From NCBI GenBank assembly GCA_964647395.1, contig CAZYHR010000086.1:1-13812 (forward strand): a stretch of 13,812 nucleotides of DNA, given 5' to 3'. The DNA comes from Phosphoribacter sp964647395 (GTDB taxonomy: Bacteria; Actinomycetota; Actinomycetes; Actinomycetales; Dermatophilaceae). Of the stretch, positions 6,887 to 12,023 are shown piece after piece; the first letter of the stretch is position 1; every line of letters begins with the position of its first letter. The translations under genes and the position numbers were made by a program. The notes under the pieces are model-generated. The model had not been told where the DNA came from and searched no databases. It saw only the letters and a program-made list of their open reading frames with translations.

Positions 6887-7996
6887 TCAGGAGCCGGAGG
6901 CGGCCACGAGTTGGTCGGACGCGGCGATCGCGCGCGCCTGGCCCTGGGCCGGCACCTCGAACGCGACGAACTCCAGTCCCTCCATGACGACGTTGTCGTT
7001 GAACACCGTCCGGCCGGACAGGATCGCGACGGCCCGCGGCGCGGTGATCGCGTCCGCGGTGCGCTCGGTCAGGGTGGTGCGGCTGGCCAGGACGGCGAAC
7101 ACCAGGGCGCCGCGGTTGGCGGGCAGCGCCAGGCCGGCGAGCATGATCCTGGGGGCGTGCTGCGCGGTGAGCGTCACGGCCGAGCCGAGGGCCGCGGCCT
7201 GTTGGCGCTCGCCCTCGCGCAGCCCGGTGAGGAACGGGTCGGGCATGAACGGTTGCGGCGCGTCGGCGGGCACCGGATAGGCCAGCGCCTGGGCGTAGGC
7301 CGCGAGCAGCGCCTCCGGGGCGGTCGCCAGGCCGGAGCCGTCGGCCAGCAGCGGCGAGCCCTCGGAGACCGGGTGCAGGGCACCGATCTGGCCGGGCAGC
7401 AGGGTGGCCTGGTGGACGATCCGGTAGCCGGTCGCCTCGCCGTCGGCGCGCAGCAGCAGCAGCACGGCGGCCCCGGTCTTGGCCCGCTTGGCGGTGGCCA
7501 CGATGACCCGCGGGTATGCCGCCCCGCGGGAGACTCCCAGCAGCACCGTCCCGTCGGTGCTCAGCGGCAGGTCGGCCCGCTGATCGGCGGTCAGGGTGCT
7601 CTGCAGGCGGGCCGCGGCGTTGGCCGCCTGCAGGGCGTCGTCGGCGTAGACGTTGGCCCGGGCCTGGGCACCGGCCGGGCCGGTCAGCGCTGCGGTGCGG
7701 GCCTGTTCGGTGAGCACGTGGCCCAGTTGGAAGGTCGCCGACTGCTCGGTCTCGGCGCCGGTCGGCGCAGCGGCGGTGGCGGTCGCGGTCGCGCCGGTCG
7801 CGCCGGTCTGGCCCGCCGTCGGCGCGGTGCTCGCCCCGGCAGCGCCGGTGGTGCTGGTGCCGGTGGTGCTGGCGCCGGTGGTGTTGGCGCCGGTGGGGGT
7901 GGTCGTGCCACTGCCGCTGGTGCAGGCGGCCAGGGTCAGCGCCGCCACCGCGGCCAGGGTGGCCCGGGGCAGGCGGGAGCGTCGAACGACGGTCAT
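6887..7996 (-). CDS. Uncharacterised lipoprotein with Thr/Ala/Gly linker, 369 aa
   Basis: The N-terminus is a lipoprotein signal: basic residues R5-R6 and R8, a hydrophobic stretch, and lipobox LAAC with lipidated C25. About 60 residues of Thr/Ala/Gly/Ser-rich linker follow, encoded partly by 15-bp tandem repeats, and then a folded domain from about residue 86 to the end. That domain has helical segments (GPAGAQARANVYADDALQAA) and mixed strands, with no catalytic motif I recognise. It should be anchored on the outer face of the cytoplasmic membrane. The ATG at 7996 gives a proper signal peptide. A GAGGA Shine-Dalgarno lies 10 nt upstream and a TANNNT -10 further back. An upstream in-frame start at 8059 would bury the signal sequence and was rejected. 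Function unknown. Confidence 0.82.
   Translation of the reverse strand: MTVVRRSRLPRATLAAVAALTLAACTSGSGTTTPTGANTTGASTTGTSTTGAAGASTAPTAGQTGATGATATATAAAPTGAETEQSATFQLGHVLTEQARTAALTGPAGAQARANVYADDALQAANAAARLQSTLTADQRADLPLSTDGTVLLGVSRGAAYPRVIVATAKRAKTGAAVLLLLRADGEATGYRIVHQATLLPGQIGALHPVSEGSPLLADGSGLATAPEALLAAYAQALAYPVPADAPQPFMPDPFLTGLREGERQQAAALGSAVTLTAQHAPRIMLAGLALPANRGALVFAVLASRTTLTERTADAITAPRAVAILSGRTVFNDNVVMEGLEFVAFEVPAQGQARAIAASDQLVAASGS
7847..7891 (+). repeat. 15-bp tandem repeat (3 units) in lipoprotein linker
   Basis: Three consecutive copies of GGTGGTGYTGGYGCC, differing only at the two Y positions, followed by a degenerate fourth. On the coding (minus) strand they encode the Gly-Ala/Thr-Ser/Asn-Thr-Thr units of the linker. 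Copy number may vary between strains. Confidence 0.75.
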
Positions 7997-8028
7997 CTGG
8001 GAGGTGTCCTCACGTCTGGGAGACAACC

Positions 8029-8034
8029 AGGTTA
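8029..8034 (-). promoter_or_regulatory. Candidate -10 of the lipoprotein gene
   Basis: TAACCT on the minus strand would place transcription start near 8022, with a 26-nt leader containing the GAGGA ribosome site (8011-8007). A TTGCCC at 8059-8054 could be the -35, but the 19-bp spacing is long. Confidence 0.35.
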
Positions 8035-8117
8035 GGCACACCGCCCGGCCGGCGGGCAAATCCGTGAGTCGACGCCGAGCGGGGTGTGCGTGCCAGGGTC
8101 ACGGCGGCGAGCCGGTC

Positions 8118-9893
8118 TCAGAAGCGCGCCGGCTCGCGATAGACCCCCCACTCGGCGCGCAGCGCGTCGCAGATCTCGCCGAGGGTCGCCTCGGCGCGCA
8201 CCGCATCGAGCATGGCGGGGATCATGTTGGCGCCGTGGCGGGCCGCGCCGAGCAGGTCCGCCAGCCCGGCCCGGACGGCGGCCTCGTCGCGGCCGGCGCG
8301 CCGCTGGCCGAGCAGCCGCACCTGGTCCCGCTCGACCTCGTGGCTGACCCGCAGGATCTCCAGGTCGTGGCTGACCGAGTCGGTCAGGCAGTTGACGCCG
8401 ACGACCCGCTTGTCGCCCTTCTCCAGCGCGAGCTGATAGGCGAAGGCCGCGTCGGCGATCTCGCTCATGAACCAGCCGTCCTCGATGCCGCGCAGGATGC
8501 CCGAGGTCATCGGGCCGATCGGGTGCTCGACCCGGCCGCTCGGGCCGGGCTGCCGGCCGAGCTCGCCGAGGTCCTTGATCCGCTGGAAGATCGCCTCGGC
8601 CTCGGCCTCGAGGCGGTCGGTGAGGGCCTCGACGTACCACGAGCCACCGAGCGGGTCGGCGACGTTGACGACGCCGGTCTCCTGCATGATCACCTGCTGG
8701 GTGCGCAGCGCGATCTCGGCGGCCTGCTCGGTCGGCAGGGCCAGGGTCTCGTCCAGCGCGTTGGNNNNNNNNNNNNNNNNNNNNNNNNNNNNNNNNNNNN
8801 NNNNNNNNNNNNNNNNNNNNNNNNNNNNNNNNNNNNNNNNNNNNNNNNNNNNNNNNNNNNNNNNNNNNNNNNNNNNNNNNNNNNNNNNNNNNNNNNNNNN
8901 NNNNNNNNNNNNNNNNNNNNNNNNNNNNNNNNNNNNNNNNNNNNNNNNNNNNNNNNNNNNGCGCGCCCAGATCCGCCGCGCGGCCCGGAACTTGGCGATC
9001 TCCTCGAAGAAGTCGACGTGGCTGTCGAAGAAGAACGACAGCCCGGGCGCGAACTCGTCGACGTCCAGGCCCCGCGAGAGACCCAGCTCGACGTAGCCGA
9101 AGCCGTCGGCCAGGGTGAAGGCCAGCTCCTGAGCGGCCGTCGAGCCGGCCTCGCGGATGTGGTAGCCGGACACCGACAGCGGCTTGTAGGCCGGGATGTG
9201 CTCGGCGCAGAACTCCATGAGGTCGCCGATCAGCCGCAGGTGCGGCTCGGGGGCGAACAGCCACTCCTTCTGGGCGATGTACTCCTTGAAGATGTCGGTC
9301 TGCAGGGTGCCGTCGAGGGTGCCGATGGCCAGGCCCTGCCGTTCGGCGGCCACGAGATACATGCAGAAGACCGGCACGGCCGGGCCGCTGATCGTCATCG
9401 AGGTGGTCACCTGGTCCAGCGGGATGCCGGCGAAGAGCGCCTCCATGTCGGCGGCCGAGTCGACGGCGACGCCGCAGTGGCCGACCTCGCCGAGCGACAG
9501 CGGGTCGTCGGAGTCGCGGCCCATGAGGGTCGGCATGTCGAAGGCGACCGAGAGCCCGCCGCCGCCCCGGCCGAGGATCATCCGGTAGCGCTGGTTGGTC
9601 TGCTCGGCGTTGCCGAACCCGGCGAACTGCCGGATCGTCCAGGTGCGCCCGCGGTAGCCGGTCGGGTAGAGCCCGCGGGTGAAGGGGAACTCCCCCGGCC
9701 ACCCGATGCGCTCGAAGCGCTCGCGCTGCTGCTCGGACGACGGCTCCGGTATGCCGCCGCGCCCCGGCCCGTAGACCGGCTCGAGCTCCAGCCCGGACAG
9801 GGTGGTGAAGTCCGCGTCGCGGACCTGGCCCGCGGCGAGCGCGGCGTCGTAGCGGGCCTGCCAGCGGGCCGCGCCGGGTGACTGCTCGGTCAT
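8118..9893 (-). CDS. icmA: Isobutyryl-CoA mutase large subunit (B12-dependent acyl-CoA mutase), about 591 aa with internal gap
   Basis: Methylmalonyl-CoA-mutase-family catalytic TIM-barrel subunit. Family motifs are WTIRQFAGF (84-93), GLSVAFDMPT (113-122), GTLQTDIFKEY (195-205) and SGYHIREAG (242-250). In P. shermanii methylmalonyl-CoA mutase, Y89 and R207 hold the substrate carboxylate. The aligned residues here are F90 and Q208, the pair known from isobutyryl-CoA mutase (F80/Q198 in IcmA); 2-hydroxyisobutyryl-CoA mutase has Ile and Gln. This predicts isobutyryl-CoA/n-butyryl-CoA interconversion in valine and butyrate metabolism. The C-terminus ends YREPARF with no cobalamin-binding DxHxxG domain, so a separate small subunit (IcmB) is needed and is not in the window. 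Residues 312-377 are Ns. The ATG at 9893 was chosen for its homology start and a -10 exactly 6 nt upstream. Divergent from marR across a palindrome. Confidence 0.85.
   Translation of the reverse strand: MTEQSPGAARWQARYDAALAAGQVRDADFTTLSGLELEPVYGPGRGGIPEPSSEQQRERFERIGWPGEFPFTRGLYPTGYRGRTWTIRQFAGFGNAEQTNQRYRMILGRGGGGLSVAFDMPTLMGRDSDDPLSLGEVGHCGVAVDSAADMEALFAGIPLDQVTTSMTISGPAVPVFCMYLVAAERQGLAIGTLDGTLQTDIFKEYIAQKEWLFAPEPHLRLIGDLMEFCAEHIPAYKPLSVSGYHIREAGSTAAQELAFTLADGFGYVELGLSRGLDVDEFAPGLSFFFDSHVDFFEEIAKFRAARRIWARXXXXXXXXXXXXXXXXXXXXXXXXXXXXXXXXXXXXXXXXXXXXXXXXXXXXXXXXXXXXXXXXXXNALDETLALPTEQAAEIALRTQQVIMQETGVVNVADPLGGSWYVEALTDRLEAEAEAIFQRIKDLGELGRQPGPSGRVEHPIGPMTSGILRGIEDGWFMSEIADAAFAYQLALEKGDKRVVGVNCLTDSVSHDLEILRVSHEVERDQVRLLGQRRAGRDEAAVRAGLADLLGAARHGANMIPAMLDAVRAEATLGEICDALRAEWGVYREPARF
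8765..8960. other. Assembly gap (196 Ns) inside icmA
   Basis: A run of 196 undetermined bases. The reading frame is the same on both sides. Flanking residues are RAARRIWAR before and NALDET after. From family knowledge the hidden part holds the HTQT(A/S)G and SLTAQ motifs of the barrel that contact substrate and cobalamin. Confidence 0.98.
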
Positions 9894-9899
9894 GTCGCC

Positions 9900-9905
9900 A
9901 CGATA
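9900..9905 (-). promoter_or_regulatory. -10 element of icmA (leaderless start)
   Basis: TATCGT (TANNNT) on the minus strand is followed by 6 nt and the ATG at 9893. The expected -35 region (about 9923-9928) falls inside the palindrome at 9916-9929, so a protein bound there would block this promoter. Confidence 0.55.
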
Positions 9906-9915
9906 CCCGAATTTA

Positions 9916-9929
9916 CTAGGACGTCCTAG
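9916..9929. promoter_or_regulatory. Perfect 14-bp palindrome, probable MarR operator
   Basis: CTAGGACGTCCTAG is a perfect dyad in an AT-rich pocket (ATTTA on the left, CATTT on the right) that stands out in this GC-rich window. It covers the -35 position of icmA and ends 2 bp before the marR -35 candidate. The divergent MarR protein is the obvious candidate ligand. I cannot match the site to a published operator with certainty. Confidence 0.7.
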
Positions 9930-9931
9930 CA

Positions 9932-9960
9932 TTTGCCGGGGCCAACCGAGGCGCTACGGT
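9932..9960 (+). promoter_or_regulatory. Promoter of the marR gene (leaderless start)
   Basis: TTTGCC (9932-9937), a 17-bp spacer and TACGGT (9955-9960) form a reasonable -35/-10 pair. Six nucleotides after the -10 comes the GTG start at 9967, so the transcript would begin at the start codon. Confidence 0.55.
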
Positions 9961-9966
9961 GGCCGG

Positions 9967-10470
9967 GTGCCGCTGCCGTTCGACCCGATCCGCCGTGCCG
10001 CCGAGCTGTGGCGCAGCCGGTGGGGGGACTCGGCCGCGGTCGAGCCGATGGCCTCCGCGACCTCGGTCATGCGGGTCCACCAGCTGCTGCTGGCCGACTA
10101 CGACGCCCTCGTCGGGGCGCACGGGCTGACCTTCGCCCGCTACGAGGCGCTGGTGCTGCTGACCTTCTCCTCCAGCGGCGAGCTGCCGATGAGCACCATC
10201 GGCGAGCGCCTCATGGTGCATCCCACCTCGGCGACGAACATCGTCCAGCGGCTCGAGGCAGCCGGTTTCGTCACCCGGCGCCGCAACCCGCGCGACGGCC
10301 GCGGCACCCTGGCCGGCATCACCGACTCGGGCCGCGCGGTCGTCGAGGCGGCGACCGCGGACCTGGTCCGGGCCGGTTTCGGGCTGCAGATGCTCTCCCG
10401 CCGCGAGCACGACCAACTCTTCGCGCTGCTGCACAAGGTGCGGCTGGCCCGGGGCGACTTCGTCGACTAG
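9967..10470 (+). CDS. MarR-family transcriptional regulator, 167 aa
   Basis: A winged-helix regulator expected to act as a dimer. Residues 1-50 form the N-terminal dimerisation helices. The DNA-binding part spans about 55-120: helix TFARYEALVLLTF, recognition helix region HPTSATNIVQRLEAAGFV, and wing RRRNPRDGRGTLAGIT containing the family's D-x-R signature. A C-terminal helix pair (MLSRREHDQLFALLHKVRL) completes the dimer interface. The GTG at 9967 was preferred over an in-frame ATG at 9892 because that start would place the promoter, the palindrome and most of the intergenic region inside the coding sequence, and because a TANNNT -10 sits 6 nt before the GTG. Divergent from icmA, it probably controls icmA and itself through the palindrome, likely in response to an acyl-CoA or related acid; the ligand is inference. 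Confidence 0.88.
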   Translation: MPLPFDPIRRAAELWRSRWGDSAAVEPMASATSVMRVHQLLLADYDALVGAHGLTFARYEALVLLTFSSSGELPMSTIGERLMVHPTSATNIVQRLEAAGFVTRRRNPRDGRGTLAGITDSGRAVVEAATADLVRAGFGLQMLSRREHDQLFALLHKVRLARGDFVD

Positions 10471-10495
10471 GGCCGCCCCGGCACGCCGGCCCGGG

Positions 10496-11182
10496 CTAGG
10501 GGCCGGCGACGACAGCGCCCTCGTCGAGGTGCACGATCCGATCGGCCCGGGCGGCGGCCTCGGGGTCGTGGGTGGCCATGACGACGACGTTGCCGCGGGA
10601 GGCGTGGGCCCGCAGCAGGTCCAGGATCCGCTCGCGGTTGGCGTGGTCGAGTTCGCTGGTCGGCTCGTCGGCGAGCAGGACGGCCGGGTCGGCGGCCAGC
10701 CCGCGGGCCACCGCGACCCGTTGCTGCTGCCCGCCGGAGAGCTCCTCGACCAGGTGGTCACCGGATTCCGCCAGGCCCACCGAGGCCAGCGCGTCGGCCG
10801 CCGCCCGATGGGCCGGCGCCGGGTCGGTCCCGGCGACCAGCAGCGGCAGCACGACGTTCTCGCCGGCGCTGAGCACCGCCGCCAGTCCGTTGCCCTGCGG
10901 TACCAGCCCCACCCCCGGGGCGACCGCGCCGGCCCGCGCGTCGAGCGGCCGGCCACCGACCGTCACGACTCCGGCGTCGGGGGCGATCAGCCCGGCCAGC
11001 ACCCAGAGCAGGGTCGTCTTACCGGCCCCGGACGGCCCGACGACGGCGACCAGCTCCCCCGGGCCGGCCGTCAGGTCGACCCCGGCCAGCGCCGTGCGCT
11101 CGCCGTAGCGGACGACCACCCCGCGGGCGACCACGTCGCCGGAGACGACCGTGGCCCGGCCCACCCTGTCCCGCTCACCCAT
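10496..11182 (-). CDS. ABC transporter ATPase (canonical, LolD/MacB-like), 228 aa
   Basis: All nucleotide-binding motifs are present: Walker A GPSGAGKTT (49-57), Q-loop Q96, signature LSGGQQQR from 148, Walker B VLLADE (168-173) and switch H205. It energises export or extraction by the FtsX-type permease encoded two genes upstream; the substrate is unknown. The ATG at 11182 has GGAGGG just upstream and overlaps the end of the preceding ATPase gene by 8 nt (ATGGGTGA), so translation is probably coupled. It is the last gene of the operon and converges on marR, leaving a 25-bp spacer with no clear terminator. Confidence 0.9.
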   Translation of the reverse strand: MGERDRVGRATVVSGDVVARGVVVRYGERTALAGVDLTAGPGELVAVVGPSGAGKTTLLWVLAGLIAPDAGVVTVGGRPLDARAGAVAPGVGLVPQGNGLAAVLSAGENVVLPLLVAGTDPAPAHRAAADALASVGLAESGDHLVEELSGGQQQRVAVARGLAADPAVLLADEPTSELDHANRERILDLLRAHASRGNVVVMATHDPEAAARADRIVHLDEGAVVAGP

Positions 11183-12023
11183 CGGTGCCCTCCCTGGTGA
11201 CCAGCCATCCGCTCTCGACCTCGTGGACCCGCACCAGGGTGCCGGGCGGCAGGTGCTCCAGGGCCGCCCCGGGCAGCGGCAGCGACCCGTCGGCCGATAC
11301 CACGGCATACTCCTGGCCGCTGCGCCCCTCGGACCCCACCCGGCCGTCCCGGATGGTCACGGTGCGGGGCAGCTGGGCCGACACCTCGGGATCGTGGGTG
11401 ACGAGCAGCACCGTCGTGCCCACCTGTTCGTTGACCTGCCGGATCGCCTGGAGCACCCGGTCGCGGGCGGCGTGGTCGAGCTGGCTGGTCGGCTCGTCGG
11501 CGAGCAACAACCCCGGGTATGCCGCGACCGCGGCGGCCAGTGCCACGAGCTGGCGCCGGCCGGGGCTCAGCTGCGCCAGCGGGGTGTGCGCGTCGGGCAG
11601 GATGCCCAGCAGGTCCAGCACCTCGGCCACGCCGGGCACCGGGCGGCCGGCCGCGCGCGCCGCGCGTTGAGCGAGCTCGACGTTGTGGCGCGCGGGCACG
11701 AAGGGCAGCAGGTTGCGCTCGGCGCCCTGCAGGACGATGCCGACCTCGGCGGCCCGATAGGTGTCCAGCTCGGGCTCGCTCAGCGATCCCAGGTCGTGGT
11801 CGCCGACCCGGAGCCGGCCGGCGCTCGGGCGCATCAGGCCGCCGCACAGGGTGAGCAGGGTCGACTTGCCCGCGCCCGACGGCCCGAGCAGGCCGACGAG
11901 CTCGCCGGCACCGACGTGCAGGTCGACGCCGGACAGCGCCGCGACGTCGTGCCCCTCGGCCCGATAGATGTGGACCAGGCCGCGGGTGGTCACCGCCAGC
12001 CCGCGGGCGCCCGCCGGACTCAT
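11175..12023 (-). CDS. ABC transporter ATPase with degenerate signature and C-terminal extension, 282 aa
   Basis: Walker A GPSGAGKST (47-55), Q-loop Q99, Walker B GLLLADE (171-177) with catalytic E177, and H210 are intact. The signature is LSPGR (152-156), missing the glycine and glutamine of LSGGQ. After the usual end of the domain (RDGRVG, about 230) come some 50 extra residues with the pattern EYAVVSADGSLPLPGAALEHL then PGTLVRVHE, resembling a SpoVT/AbrB-like swapped-hairpin unit. That resemblance is by eye only. The ATG at 12023 overlaps the permease stop (ATGA), and its 3' end overlaps the second ATPase start, so all three genes are translationally coupled. It probably pairs with the canonical ATPase as an asymmetric dimer, or each forms a homodimer. 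Confidence 0.88.
   Translation of the reverse strand: MSPAGARGLAVTTRGLVHIYRAEGHDVAALSGVDLHVGAGELVGLLGPSGAGKSTLLTLCGGLMRPSAGRLRVGDHDLGSLSEPELDTYRAAEVGIVLQGAERNLLPFVPARHNVELAQRAARAAGRPVPGVAEVLDLLGILPDAHTPLAQLSPGRRQLVALAAAVAAYPGLLLADEPTSQLDHAARDRVLQAIRQVNEQVGTTVLLVTHDPEVSAQLPRTVTIRDGRVGSEGRSGQEYAVVSADGSLPLPGAALEHLPPGTLVRVHEVESGWLVTREGTDG

Noticed and set aside
7653..9881. A 742-codon plus-strand frame opposite the lipoprotein and icmA
   Set aside because: Antisense of two genes with strong evidence; it also crosses the N run and has no recognisable domain.
9892..9966. Upstream ATG start for marR at 9892
   Set aside because: It would overlap the icmA start codon and put both promoters and the palindrome inside the coding region; homology and the -10 support the GTG at 9967.
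10471..10495. Possible bidirectional terminator between marR and the ABC operon
   Set aside because: Only a 4-bp CCGG stem with a 4-nt loop can be formed; too weak in sequence this GC-rich.
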